DNA of 64,000 bases from Pseudomonas sp. SG20056 (GCF_031764535.1 NZ_CP134499.1:3472001-3536000); one strand, 5' to 3'. Positions 17,503-27,185 are shown, counted from the stretch's first letter. Notes: a model not told the origin generated them from the sequence alone. A program made the numbers and translations.

Positions 17503-19122
17503 ATGTTGAAAATCAAATTTGTTGGCGCAATCGAAGGTGTCAGTGGCTCGTGCACGTGGCTGCATCACACCGACTCTGACACGCAGTTTCTGGTGGATTG
17601 CGGTATGCACCAAGGCGATGAGCGCGAGGAATGGGCTAATAGCCAAGCGTTTCCCTTCCAGGCTGCGCGCCTCAAATATGTACTGCTCACGCATGCACAC
17701 ATCGATCACTGTGGCCTGCTGCCCCGGCTAGTACGTGAAGGGTTTACCGGTTTGGTTTACGCCACCCGTGCAACCCGTGAACTTACCGAACTGATGCTGC
17801 TGGACGCAGCACGGGTGAGCGGCATGTTTTCTGAACACGAGGTAAAGCAGATTCGTTGGAGCGTTCTGGATGACGACCTCGGTTTCAAGTGGGGTCGCAG
17901 CATCCGCTTGGCCGAAGGGATCTGGATGGCCTACCTGCGCAGCAGCCACATCCTGGGTGCCTGTTTGATCAGTATTGGCTGGAAGGTGGATAGCAGTAAT
18001 CGCTCAATCTGCTTCAGCGGTGACGTGGGTTGCCAGACGGATGAGAACGCCTATCTACCGCTGATGAAAAGCGGCCAACATCCGTTTGCCGATACGGACT
18101 ACATCGTTGTTGAGTCCACTTACGGCGGCCGTGTGCGGGCACAAGAGCATCAGGATTATGAGCTGCGCTTGGCTCGATTGGCTGAGGTGATCTCCCACAC
18201 CTTGTTCGTTAAGGGCGGTAAGGTTTTGATGCCGGCCTTCTCGCTGCACCGTACTCAGGAGTTACTGATGGACGTCCTGCACTGGATGAAAGTTAGCCTG
18301 CCAGCCAGCAAACACGCACTGGGGCATGGCCGCAATGATCGACCAGTAACTGCCAATGTTCATGCGCCGCTGGGCCATGCGGTGACTCAGGTGTATGCAA
18401 AACACCTGTGCAGCACGTCACCTAACGGCAAGTTCAAATACCTGAATGCTGAACTGTGTGAGTCGCTGGCTATGCACGCCGATGAGATTCAAGCCATGTT
18501 GCAGCGCCTGGCCGAGCACGGCCGCTTCAAAGCATGCGACGGTGGCTATCTGAGCATGACAAAGCCCAAGCAGCCCTCCAACAGTGAGGCCGATATCGTC
18601 ATCGCCAGCGCCGGCATGTGCGACAACGGCCCAGTGGTTAAATACCTAGAGCGCTGGGGTGACGATTCACGCAACACTGTGATTATTACGGGCTACCAGT
18701 CTGCTGGCAGCAAAGGTGCCGAGCTGATGCAGCGTGCTACAGCATTCCCAGCCCCAATAAATAGCCTGTCACCTGACCAAGCAGAGGTGATTGATATGTC
18801 GCCGTATTACTCAGCCCATGCCGATCAACAGATGCTGCTGGATTTCCTGTTCCGTACCGATGGCTTTGGCTGCAACAAGCCTGCGACGCTACTCATCAAC
18901 CACGGCAACCCGGCAAGCAAGTACGAACTACGCAAAGCCGTGCAGATGCGCTCGGACAGCCGAAAGGAAAATGATCGCCAAATCAAAGAAGTGAGAATCG
19001 CTGATGCCCGCTGGCTGAACTTGGATACTGGCGAAGAGATTGAGTACAGCCACACAGAGCAGGCACTGCTTAGTGAACTTGAGGCTTTGCGGCGGCAGAT
19101 TGAGCTACTAACGGATAGCTAA
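17503..19122 (+). CDS. MBL-fold beta-CASP ribonuclease
   Basis: A 539-residue metallo-beta-lactamase of the beta-CASP (CPSF/RNase J-like) class, which cuts or trims RNA. Metal ligands are seen in LTHAHIDHCGLLP (about 63-75) and FSGDVGC. The beta-CASP motifs follow: STYGGR, IASAGMCDNGPVVKYL, TGYQSAGSKG and the late SAHADQQMLLDFL, with INHGN near the end. It is longer than the roughly 450-residue forms common in bacteria; extra sequence lies around 230-330. AAGGAAA precedes the ATG. As last gene of the 15.4-19.1 kb cassette it is the only member with a clear catalytic identity, so the cassette may act on RNA (inference). Confidence 0.88.
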   Translation: MLKIKFVGAIEGVSGSCTWLHHTDSDTQFLVDCGMHQGDEREEWANSQAFPFQAARLKYVLLTHAHIDHCGLLPRLVREGFTGLVYATRATRELTELMLLDAARVSGMFSEHEVKQIRWSVLDDDLGFKWGRSIRLAEGIWMAYLRSSHILGACLISIGWKVDSSNRSICFSGDVGCQTDENAYLPLMKSGQHPFADTDYIVVESTYGGRVRAQEHQDYELRLARLAEVISHTLFVKGGKVLMPAFSLHRTQELLMDVLHWMKVSLPASKHALGHGRNDRPVTANVHAPLGHAVTQVYAKHLCSTSPNGKFKYLNAELCESLAMHADEIQAMLQRLAEHGRFKACDGGYLSMTKPKQPSNSEADIVIASAGMCDNGPVVKYLERWGDDSRNTVIITGYQSAGSKGAELMQRATAFPAPINSLSPDQAEVIDMSPYYSAHADQQMLLDFLFRTDGFGCNKPATLLINHGNPASKYELRKAVQMRSDSRKENDRQIKEVRIADARWLNLDTGEEIEYSHTEQALLSELEALRRQIELLTDS

Positions 19123-19163
19123 GTAATCAGAAAACAGCACATCTGAAACTCCCAAGAAAAGCT

Positions 19164-19192
19164 ACGACAGGCCCTGAGCGGTGGCCTGTCGT
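19164..19192. terminator. Terminator between convergent beta-CASP and AraC genes
   Basis: A perfect ten-base stem, ACGACAGGCC and GGCCTGTCGT, has a nine-base loop. On the minus strand it is followed by AGCTTTTCTT, so it is best suited to end the AraC-type gene; it may also stop plus-strand transcription less efficiently. Confidence 0.75.
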
Positions 19193-19218
19193 ATGGGGGA
19201 TGTTGCATTCCCATGCGC

Positions 19219-20238
19219 CTATTCCTCAGCGCGGTAATCGCTGGGCAGTTTACCCGTCCATTTCTTGAACGCACGGCGAAAATTCGACGGGTCGCTGAAG
19301 CCCAGCAGGTAGGCGATTTCGTAGAGCGGCAGGTGGGTGGTGGTGAGGTATTGCAGGGCTAGGCTCTTGCGTACTTCATCGAGTACCTGCTGGTAGCTGG
19401 TGCCCATGCTGGACAGGTGTCGGCGCAGGCTGCGGCCACTGGTGTGCAGGGCTTCGGCGGCGCTGGCAAGGTCGGGAAAATCACCGGGCCGCGCCAGCAG
19501 TAAGCGACGCACACGGGTCAGCAGCCCGTCTTGTACATCCAGGCTGGCCAGCAGGGCTTCGCATTGCTGCTCGCACATCTGCACCGTGGCCGGGTTGGCC
19601 AAGGCCATGGGTCGGTCCAGATAGCTGATTGGCATGCTCAGGCGGTGGTAAGGCTGCTCAAACGCCACCGGTACGCCAAACAGGCGCTCGTAGCGCTCGG
19701 CATAATGCGGCGCGGCATGGGCAAAGCCCACCTCTACATCCTGCAAGCGCTCGCCCACCAGAAACCGCGCAATGGTGTAGAGGCTGGTCAGCAAACCTTC
19801 TGCGGCAAAACGACTGAGTGGGCCCAGCGGCATGGTTTCGCTGGCGCGCAGTTCGATCCGCGCGCCCAGCTCGACCATTTCCAGTTCGTAGGTCAGGCCC
19901 AGTACGCGGTAATACTTGAGGGCGAACTGCATGGCCTTGCCCAGGTTGGCGCTGGACAGCACCGCATAACCGAGGATGCCGTGGGTCGAAACATTCAGCC
20001 GTTGCCCGAGCAGCAAGCCCAGCGCCGGCTCGTCACACAAGCGCAATGCGCTGCTAGTGAGCTGGGTGAAATCAATAAAGGACAACCGCCCCTGCGGATT
20101 GCCCAGCACTTCGGGGCGCACCCGCGCCTCGGCAAATAGCTGCGCGCGCGGTACGCCCAGCTCCTCGACCAGGTCGAGCAAGGCAGCGGCGTAGGCAACA
20201 GGAACCAGTTCTGCAGAGAAATTCAGTGATGGCTTCAT
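19219..20238 (-). CDS. AraC-family transcriptional regulator (OruR/ArgR-like architecture)
   Basis: A 339-residue activator. The N-terminal about 230 residues match the arabinose-binding-like domain of the OruR/VirF group. The C-terminal AraC DNA-binding domain has two helix-turn-helix units, the second marked by PLYEIAYLLGFSDPSNFRRA (about 302-321). An upstream ATG at 20394 is in frame, but the protein family begins at MKPSLNFS, so 20238 is used. It is divergent from the ferritin-like hydrolase gene across a 401-bp gap that contains two copies of a 14-bp sequence, likely its operators. Confidence 0.9.
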   Translation of the reverse strand: MKPSLNFSAELVPVAYAAALLDLVEELGVPRAQLFAEARVRPEVLGNPQGRLSFIDFTQLTSSALRLCDEPALGLLLGQRLNVSTHGILGYAVLSSANLGKAMQFALKYYRVLGLTYELEMVELGARIELRASETMPLGPLSRFAAEGLLTSLYTIARFLVGERLQDVEVGFAHAAPHYAERYERLFGVPVAFEQPYHRLSMPISYLDRPMALANPATVQMCEQQCEALLASLDVQDGLLTRVRRLLLARPGDFPDLASAAEALHTSGRSLRRHLSSMGTSYQQVLDEVRKSLALQYLTTTHLPLYEIAYLLGFSDPSNFRRAFKKWTGKLPSDYRAEE

Positions 20239-20639
20239 GGTTTTCTTATTATCTGGCCAGATATGACCACCGACAGCGACGATAACCCTGTTCGACAAAA
20301 GCCGACAAGGGCCGCCCTGCGGCACAGCCATCGCCTTACTCAGTCTGTGCAGTCGCTGCATGGCCCGCTCCATACTCGGGGCTTGTTCAGGCAATCACCA
20401 CAACCGAAGGTTGGGCGCATGCAGGGCACGACCGCCACAGGAGCTGATTTTCGCTGCGGCATGGCTCTAGCGTGGGCAATAGAGCATGCCGATGGTGCTC
20501 AGGAGGCCTCACAGCGCTTGGCACACCCGTGCAATATTGGCCACATATGACCGAAACATTGGCTGTTGTGAACCTTTGCCGAGCCGCCTGGTGAATCCAT
20601 AGTGAGACCACGCTTCAGTCACAGACTCAGGGAGTCAGC
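20239..20639. promoter_or_regulatory. Divergent control region with two direct repeats, candidate AraC-type operators
   Basis: No gene is supported in this 401-bp stretch. GGCCAGATATGACC (20255-20268) and GGCCACATATGACC (20539-20552) match at 13 of 14 positions in the same orientation. The first is 17 bp upstream of the AraC start, the second 88 bp upstream of the hydrolase start. AraC-type proteins usually bind direct repeats near both divergent promoters, so these are candidate sites for autoregulation and activation. Confidence 0.55.
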
Positions 20640-21479
20640 ATGGTTAGCACTACCCCGGAAGGTTTGCAGATTCGCCCACGGCATATGGATTTCGATTTCC
20701 CCAATCCACTGCCCCGCCACTGGCACAGCGGCGATGCCTTCAAGACCCATTTGTTTGATGCCATGTCGGTGCTGTTCCCCGATGGCGAGCGCTTTTTTAT
20801 CGACTCGGTGCGGCACTTCCGCGACCAGATTGATGACCCGGTGCTGAAAGAGCAGATCCGTGGCTTTATCGGTCAGGAAGGCCACCACAGCCGCGAGCAC
20901 CTGGAATACAGCAATCGCCTGCGTGACCTGGGTTACAACATCACCCGTATCGAGAAACGCGCCCAGGCACGGATTCGCTACACCCAGAAGAAGTTCTCGC
21001 CGCAAAGGCAACTCGCGGCCACTGCCGCGCTGGAACACATCACTGCGATCATGGCCGATGGACTGCTCAAGGACCCGAAACATCTGGAGGGCGCCCACCC
21101 CACCATGGTGCGGCTGTGGCGCTGGCACGCGCTGGAGGAAACCGAGCACAAGGCGGTGGCCTTCGACGTGTACAACCAGGTCTGCGGCAGCCGCAAACTG
21201 CTGCGCAGGGCCATGATGATGGGCACCTTCTTCTTCGTGCTCGACACCACCCGCGGCCTGGCGCATATGCTGAAACAGGACGGCCTGCTGTGGAACTGGC
21301 GCGTATGGCGCGATGGTATCCAGTGGATGTGGGGTAAGGAAGGCGTGTTCCGCCCGCTGATCAGCACTTATCGCGACTTCTTCAAGCCCAACTTCCACCC
21401 CTGGGAGCACAACAACCTGGAGTTGCTTTACCAGACCCGTACGGAGTTCGATCTGCCTGTACAAAGCCAGGCTGCCTGA
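20640..21479 (+). CDS. Predicted metal-dependent hydrolase, ferritin-like (PF10118 type)
   Basis: A 279-residue protein of the family usually labelled predicted metal-dependent hydrolase. Carboxylate and histidine clusters typical of a di-iron four-helix fold are visible in FIGQEGHHSREHLEY (about 78-92) and WHALEETEHKAVAFD (about 161-175). The true reaction is unknown. GGGAG lies just before the ATG. It is divergent from the AraC regulator and ends in a strong terminator, so it is a single-gene unit probably controlled by that regulator. Confidence 0.8.
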   Translation: MVSTTPEGLQIRPRHMDFDFPNPLPRHWHSGDAFKTHLFDAMSVLFPDGERFFIDSVRHFRDQIDDPVLKEQIRGFIGQEGHHSREHLEYSNRLRDLGYNITRIEKRAQARIRYTQKKFSPQRQLAATAALEHITAIMADGLLKDPKHLEGAHPTMVRLWRWHALEETEHKAVAFDVYNQVCGSRKLLRRAMMMGTFFFVLDTTRGLAHMLKQDGLLWNWRVWRDGIQWMWGKEGVFRPLISTYRDFFKPNFHPWEHNNLELLYQTRTEFDLPVQSQAA

Positions 21480-21504
21480 GCCGGACACTGCAGCCAAACG
21501 ACAA

Positions 21505-21528
21505 GGGAGCCAGAAGGCTCCCTTTTTT
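21505..21528 (+). terminator. Rho-independent terminator of the ferritin-like hydrolase gene
   Basis: Stem GGGAGCC/GGCTCCC with AGAA loop followed by T6, 25 bp after the stop codon. Confidence 0.92.
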
Positions 21529-21587
21529 ATTCCTCTGTTGTTCACCGACTGCGGCAGCTGTTGCCACCGCAATCGGCTTCTGTTCGA

Positions 21588-22529
21588 TCAGCCTTGAAGA
21601 AAACGCAGGGCATCGGCCGCGCTTTGCTGCGGGATTTCTTCCATCGGAATGTGCCCAACGCCCGGATAGGTTTTCACCTGAATCCCCGGCAGGTCGCGCT
21701 GCCAAAGCGGCACGTGCTTGGGCGAAATCCAGCGGTCACGTTCGCCCCACAGCAGCAGCGTCGGTGCCTGAATCTGCGCCACCCGTGCCGGTGTGGTGTG
21801 CAGCTCGTCCTTGTTGACCTTGAGCAGCACGCGGAAGATATCCATCATCGCCCGGCGATTACCTGGCCGACGCGTCAGATCGTTGTAGCGGTCCACCACA
21901 CCCGGCTTGATCCGTGCCGGCTCGCCGTAGACTTCCTTGATGCCCTGGGCAATCAACGCGCGCGGCATCCACAGCGGCATGGCCACGGTGGCACCCGGTA
22001 AAGCAGCGGCGGCAATCATCCACGGCACCTTGTGCATGTGATAACCGGCCGGGTCGATCAGCACCAGTTTCTCCACCCGTTGTGGCTGCGCCAGGGCAAA
22101 ATTCCAGGCGATATAACCACCCAGGGAATTGCCGACAATCGACGCCTTGCTCACGCCCAGGTAGTCGAGCAACAGACCGAAGACCTTGATCATCCGCTCG
22201 GCGGAATACACACCATCGCGGGCCGGGCCGGTGAGGCCGAAGCCCGGCACATCGAAACGAATCACCCGGTAATCAGCGGCAAAGGCTGGTAGCCAGTCAT
22301 CCCAGGTGTGCAGCGAGGCCACCACGCCGTGGATCAAGACCAGCACTGGTTTGTCGCGACTGCCCTCATCGCGGTAGTGCAGATTGAAACCATCGAGTTC
22401 GATATAACGCGAGCCATTGGCGGCATTGCCATAGCGCGCCTTGAGGCGCTCCAGCGGCAGGGCACCAAAACCCAGGCGGGCAAAACCGGCCGCCAGCGGT
22501 GGCGTCAGCGAGAGACTGGAAGCAGACAT
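21588..22529 (-). CDS. Alpha/beta-fold hydrolase
   Basis: A 313-residue hydrolase. The oxyanion region is VLIHGVVASLHTW, the nucleophile Ser is in IVGNSLGGYIA, the acid is in LLWGERDRW and the His in YPGVGHIPME. The order is that of epoxide hydrolase, esterase and C-C hydrolase relatives, and the substrate cannot be told from sequence. The frame is open to 22595; the ATG at 22529 has AGAGGTG at the right distance. The TetR-type gene lies 80 bp upstream on the same strand and may control it. Confidence 0.88.
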   Translation of the reverse strand: MSASSLSLTPPLAAGFARLGFGALPLERLKARYGNAANGSRYIELDGFNLHYRDEGSRDKPVLVLIHGVVASLHTWDDWLPAFAADYRVIRFDVPGFGLTGPARDGVYSAERMIKVFGLLLDYLGVSKASIVGNSLGGYIAWNFALAQPQRVEKLVLIDPAGYHMHKVPWMIAAAALPGATVAMPLWMPRALIAQGIKEVYGEPARIKPGVVDRYNDLTRRPGNRRAMMDIFRVLLKVNKDELHTTPARVAQIQAPTLLLWGERDRWISPKHVPLWQRDLPGIQVKTYPGVGHIPMEEIPQQSAADALRFLQG

Positions 22530-22609
22530 GCAGGCACCTCTAAGATTTTTGTTATGGGAAAGACGCATCCGGTCTATCAGAGCATGTACGCCCAAAGCTG
22601 ACGCCTAAC

Positions 22610-23290
22610 CTAGGTTGAGCCGGACGCAGGACACAGCGAGGCAATCAGCAGCTCACTGAGCACACGCTTGGCCTGCTCGATTTCTTCGCGTTTGGCGGCG
22701 CGGCCAAGCAGCTCCAGCGAGGCCGCCTCCATGGCCCAGATCAGCGCACGGTAGGTCAGTGGATCCGCCGCGCGGGTCGCGCCATGCAGACGCTCGGCCA
22801 GTAACCGCGCCATCTCGGTATGTGCACGCTGCCGGTGTGCGGCCAGCGGTGAATCGGCGCGCAGGGCTTCTTCCTGCATCAGGCGGATAATCGGCCCGAC
22901 CGCCAGGTGATAGTCGAAGTAGCGTCCGACCATGCCCTCTAACCAGGCCTGTGGGCTGCCGGCGATGCTCTGCATTTCACTGAAGCGTGACAGCAGCAGG
23001 GATACTGCCGTCTGGTAGATACCTTCGAGCACCTGCATCTTGTTCTCGAAGTATTTGTAGAAGGTGCGCCGCGACACATTGGCCGCCGCCAGCAGGTCAT
23101 TCACCGTGGTGTCCGCCAAGCCCTTGCGGGCAAATACCGGAATTGCCGCCAGCTGAATATTGGTGCGCTGCAGATGGCCGATCAGCGGCCCGTCGCCATC
23201 CTGCTCCTGCTGCTGGGCCACCGCACCGTAACCACCGAGGTCTTCGAATACCGCGCGAACGGCACCCAGTTCTGCCAACGCCTGCTGCAT
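22610..23290 (-). CDS. TetR/AcrR-family transcriptional regulator
   Basis: A 226-residue repressor-type protein. The helix-turn-helix is DTTVNDLLAAANVSRRTFYK followed by YFENKMQVL; the rest is a helical ligand-binding domain. The N-terminal extension before the DNA-binding domain is somewhat long (about 50 residues), so an internal start is possible. It is divergent from the exported protein gene at 23375 and just upstream of the alpha/beta hydrolase, its likely target. Confidence 0.85.
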   Translation of the reverse strand: MQQALAELGAVRAVFEDLGGYGAVAQQQEQDGDGPLIGHLQRTNIQLAAIPVFARKGLADTTVNDLLAAANVSRRTFYKYFENKMQVLEGIYQTAVSLLLSRFSEMQSIAGSPQAWLEGMVGRYFDYHLAVGPIIRLMQEEALRADSPLAAHRQRAHTEMARLLAERLHGATRAADPLTYRALIWAMEAASLELLGRAAKREEIEQAKRVLSELLIASLCPASGST

Positions 23291-23374
23291 CGCACACTTC
23301 CCAACCAAGGCGCGGGTGACGCGAGCCGCCAAGCTGGTTACGCTGGGCCACGCCTACTCCGCAGGATTGTTCTT

Positions 23375-24244
23375 GTGCCGCACACGCTACCATCACGCCG
23401 TACCCTACCGCTGGCCATCCTTTTGCTGGTTCTGCTTGCGCCCGTGCAGGCCGCCGAACTGTTCTACCTCGGACAGAAGATTCCGGATATCCACAAGCCC
23501 TGGAACAGTGCCGACTACCAGCAACTGCTGGAGGCGCTGAACAAGGTCGACAGCACCCAGCTCAACGCCCTGCCCCGGCGCAGCGGCGAGTTCACCGGGC
23601 CGATCTATCAGCGCATGGTCAGCGAAGAGAACTTCCGCCCGCAGCTGAACATCTACGCCCCGCTGGAGCTGCGGCAGAACGAAGCCCGCGAAGCGTTATT
23701 CCGCCTCAAGGAGTTGATGCGCCTGTATTTCGATTTCCGCGCGGTACAACAGCCCTATGCCGCAGAAGCGCTGGGCCTGATGAGTTATTCACTGCGCCAG
23801 CAAGCCGTGCTGTTTACCCTGACCACCGAATTCTGGATGACCCTCTCGGAAAGTGAGCAAAGCAACCCGGTGCGCCTGCAAGGCCTGCATGAAACCAAGG
23901 CGGCGGCGGCCATGCTCACCTCCAGCGCCCTGGACTATCTGGGCCTGACCAAACAGTTTGGCCGCGAAGAACTGGTGCTCTACAGCGCCGAGCTGAGCAA
24001 GCAACTGCCCGAGCTGTTTATCCATTTGAGCGGTGAGGTGCGTGAAACCCTGTTGCAACGCGTCGAACAACTGGCGCAGCAGCATGCTTATGCCGAGGTG
24101 CAGCAAAACATGCGCGAACTGCAGCCGGTGCTGCTAAGCATCCAGCAGGATGTACAAGCCAAGCTGGCAAACGCGGCGGCGCAACCACGCAAAGCATCTG
24201 CGCGCAGCCTGGATCTATCGGTACCGGCGGAGTCAGCGCAGTAG
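23375..24244 (+). CDS. Exported protein of unknown function
   Basis: A 289-residue protein not recognised by family. GTG at 23375, eight bases after GCAGGA, gives an N-terminal signal peptide (LPLAILLLVLLAPVQA, cleavage before AELF). The mature part is almost entirely helical with no obvious catalytic motif. The frame is open far upstream into the divergent TetR gene, which is the reason for choosing the internal GTG. Its 3' end overlaps the convergent LuxR-type gene by 12 bp. Confidence 0.7.
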   Translation: MPHTLPSRRTLPLAILLLVLLAPVQAAELFYLGQKIPDIHKPWNSADYQQLLEALNKVDSTQLNALPRRSGEFTGPIYQRMVSEENFRPQLNIYAPLELRQNEAREALFRLKELMRLYFDFRAVQQPYAAEALGLMSYSLRQQAVLFTLTTEFWMTLSESEQSNPVRLQGLHETKAAAAMLTSSALDYLGLTKQFGREELVLYSAELSKQLPELFIHLSGEVRETLLQRVEQLAQQHAYAEVQQNMRELQPVLLSIQQDVQAKLANAAAQPRKASARSLDLSVPAESAQ

Positions 24245-26956
24245 GCCGAGGCTCTTGGCCCGCGCCACCGCCTGGGTACGCCGCTCCACACCGAGTTTGC
24301 TGTTGATGTGACGGGCGTGGGTTTTCACCGTGTGCAGGGAGATAAACAGGCTGTCGCTGATCTCCTGGTTGGAGCAACCTTGGGCGATCAGTTGCAGTAC
24401 GGCCAATTCCCGCGAGCTGAGGGCATCGACCACAGCAGCATAATCGTCCTGACTGACCAGCGGCTGCGCCTGCGGCAGATGCTTTTGCAAGGCCTCGATC
24501 AGCGGACTGGCCTCCTGCCCCAGCAACTGCTCGCGTAGCCATTCTGGCTGTCGCGTGAGCAGACCATGAAACGGCAGCAAGCCACCGCCTGCCGCCGCTT
24601 GCAGGGCACTGCGCAACTGCTGCTGGGCCTCGCGTTCGCGCCCGGCGTCACGCAGCAATTCTGTCAGCTGCATCTGCGCAATCACCCCCAGCAGTTGACC
24701 GCCCGCGTTCTGCGCCAGCTGACTCAAGCCGCGCAAACGCCGCTCGGCCTGCTCATCCTCGCCCTGCAAACGCTCATATGTAGCCAGATGCAGCTGCACA
24801 TGCAACGGCAGCTGTGGATGAAACTCCGGCGCGGCGGCCGCCTGCTCGCCGCCATAGGCATCCAGCAAACGACTCAGCCAGACGCCCGCCAGCTCGGTCT
24901 GCCCCTGACGCAGCCACAACTCGCATTTGGTCAGAGTGATCATCGCCAGGTAATAGATCGGCGGAATATCCCAGATATGCATCAACCGCTCGGCCTCGGC
25001 CAACTGGGCAAAAGCCTCCGGCAGGTTGCCGCAGCGCCCTTCCAGGCTGGCCAGCACGCAATAACCGATCAGCACACTGATATCACGGCAACCCCGCGCT
25101 TCGGCAATCCCGGCCAGCAGGCGCTGGTGGGCCTGTTCTGGTTGTAGGCGCAGACTCAGCAGATAGCCTTCGTAAAGGGTCAACCGTCCGCGTGCGGCGT
25201 ACTGCCGCTGGACCGGTAGCTTGGCCAGGCGCTGCTGGCCCTGACGCACCTCGTCCAGCGCACGCAGCACTTCGCCGCGGGCTTGCAATACCCGCGCACG
25301 GTCGTAATGGGCCAGGGCCTCGAACAGCGGGTTACCGACCCGTTGCGCCAGCTCCAGAGCCTCACGATTCAGCCCACGCGCCCGCCACAGATCGCCGTGC
25401 ACGATCGCCAGGTTAGCCAGGCTGGACAGGCACATCAGGCGCTGCCCGTAGCGATCCAGCGGCAGACAGCTCAGCGCCTCACTGCAATAGGCCTGAGCCT
25501 TGGCGCTGTCGCCACGACCGCGGGCAATCACCCCGTTCAGCGCCAGCCACTGGGCCAGCAAGCCTTCCTGCTCACTACGCTCGCGGGCCGGCAGAAAGCG
25601 CCCCAGTTCAGCCAGCAGTTCTTCGGCGGCGTCCAGCTGACAGGCCAGCGCCAGTGCCCAGCCGTAGAGCAGAATCAGGCGTGGCGTGCTGGTCAGCAGG
25701 CTGTCAGGCAAGTCCATCTTCCAGCGCAGCAAGGTGGCAACGTTCTGCTCGGCCAGCAATTGTTCTTCGGAAAGGTTCTGCACCAGATTCGCCGCCACGT
25801 CCGGCTGGCCCGCGCGCAACGCCTGCTCGATGGCTTCATCCAGAAGGCCTTCCGCGCTGAACCAGCGACACGCGCGCAGATGCAGGCCAGAGGTTGGCTG
25901 CGGCCGACTGCGCAGCAAATCGGAAAACAGGTGGTGATAGCGAAACCATTTGCCCTGCTCATCCAGCGGCACCAGAAAAACCTGATGCGCCTGCAGGTGA
26001 CGGAGAATCGCGGCGCTGTCATGGGCATCGCGCAGGGCATCACACAGCTCGGCGCAGAAGCGCTCCTGGCTGGCCGTTTCATAGAGAAAGGCCTGCACAT
26101 CAGCCGGCTGGCGTTCGATGACTTCTTCCAGCAGGTAATCATGAATCAGCCCGTCACCACCCTGTACCAACGCCGGTAACGTCGCCGACTCCTGCGCTTC
26201 ACTGACGGCCAGCGACCACAAGCGCAGCCCCGCGACCCAGCCCTCGCTGCGTTGCAACAGCGCAGCCAGCGCGTCTGCCGACAGCTCGGCGCCTTGCAAC
26301 CTGAGCAACGCGGTGCTTTCGCTATCCGAGAGGCGCAGATCCTGCTCGTGCAATTCCAGCAACTGACGCGACAGGCGCAGGCGTGCCAGATGCCAGTCCG
26401 GACGCTGACGACTGGTCACCAACATCACCAAACCGGGCGGTAGGTGGCTCAAAAAAAACTGTAAACAGCGGTCAAGTACCGCGCCTTGGGCCAGGTGATA
26501 ATCATCCAACACCAGCAACAAGGGCTGCTGAGGATCGAGGCGCAGCGCCAGCTCATCGAGCAGACCATCGAGCCACTCTTCAAAGGCAAAAGGCTGATGC
26601 CGTTGGCGCAGGCGCAGCAAGCCCAGCGCTTCCTGACCCACGCCCGGGAAAAACTGTTGCAGCCCACTGAGCAATCGCTCGAGAAAGCGCCCAGGATCAC
26701 TGTCCCGCGAACTCAAACCCAGCCACAAGCTCTGCCACTGTTCGGGCAGATGCTCGCAGAACTCGATGGCCAATGAGCTTTTACCAAAACCGGCCGGCGC
26801 ACTGACCAGCAACAGACGCCCCGCCAGGCCGCCCAGTAGGCGCTCACACAACCCAGGTCGCGGCACATAACTGGCCGGCAGCGGGGGTCGATAGAAATGC
26901 CCACCCAGTACATTGGGTGCGGCAACCAAGCCAGGAATTCGGGACAGATCAGTCAT
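24233..26956 (-). CDS. MalT-type LuxR transcriptional regulator
   Basis: A 907-residue ATP-dependent activator. The N-terminal STAND-type ATPase has Walker A VSAPAGFGKSSLA (about 51-63) and Walker B LLLVLDDYHLA; a long helical TPR-like sensor middle follows. The C-terminal LuxR helix-turn-helix (about 843-903) contains LSSRELAVLQLIAQG and NQEISDSLFISLHTVKTHAR. The architecture is that of MalT/AlkS regulators, which respond to an inducer bound by the middle part; the inducer here is unknown. The upstream neighbours (DUF1329/DUF1302 genes) are on the same strand but separated by a terminator. Confidence 0.9.
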   Translation of the reverse strand: MTDLSRIPGLVAAPNVLGGHFYRPPLPASYVPRPGLCERLLGGLAGRLLLVSAPAGFGKSSLAIEFCEHLPEQWQSLWLGLSSRDSDPGRFLERLLSGLQQFFPGVGQEALGLLRLRQRHQPFAFEEWLDGLLDELALRLDPQQPLLLVLDDYHLAQGAVLDRCLQFFLSHLPPGLVMLVTSRQRPDWHLARLRLSRQLLELHEQDLRLSDSESTALLRLQGAELSADALAALLQRSEGWVAGLRLWSLAVSEAQESATLPALVQGGDGLIHDYLLEEVIERQPADVQAFLYETASQERFCAELCDALRDAHDSAAILRHLQAHQVFLVPLDEQGKWFRYHHLFSDLLRSRPQPTSGLHLRACRWFSAEGLLDEAIEQALRAGQPDVAANLVQNLSEEQLLAEQNVATLLRWKMDLPDSLLTSTPRLILLYGWALALACQLDAAEELLAELGRFLPARERSEQEGLLAQWLALNGVIARGRGDSAKAQAYCSEALSCLPLDRYGQRLMCLSSLANLAIVHGDLWRARGLNREALELAQRVGNPLFEALAHYDRARVLQARGEVLRALDEVRQGQQRLAKLPVQRQYAARGRLTLYEGYLLSLRLQPEQAHQRLLAGIAEARGCRDISVLIGYCVLASLEGRCGNLPEAFAQLAEAERLMHIWDIPPIYYLAMITLTKCELWLRQGQTELAGVWLSRLLDAYGGEQAAAAPEFHPQLPLHVQLHLATYERLQGEDEQAERRLRGLSQLAQNAGGQLLGVIAQMQLTELLRDAGREREAQQQLRSALQAAAGGGLLPFHGLLTRQPEWLREQLLGQEASPLIEALQKHLPQAQPLVSQDDYAAVVDALSSRELAVLQLIAQGCSNQEISDSLFISLHTVKTHARHINSKLGVERRTQAVARAKSLGLLR

Positions 26957-27185
26957 CAGCCAGTTTCTTGTAGTAGTCAGGCAGAGGCACTACCAATGCC
27001 CCGCAGACTAGCCTCTTGATGCCTGCATTTGAAGCCCTAGCGGCCATCAGGTAGCAAACGGCAATGATTGCGCCCCCTTATTGAACATTTCCCGGGCCTT
27101 ATCACAGGGATAAGAATGGCCGGAAGCGACTTTTTAACGTCGCGCAGCGATGGCCCGAAGGATGGCAACCATGGATCCCGGCCAT

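Noticed and set aside
20263..20550. 95-codon plus-strand open frame in the AraC/hydrolase gap
   Set aside because: No ribosome site, no recognisable domain, and the region carries operator-like repeats instead.
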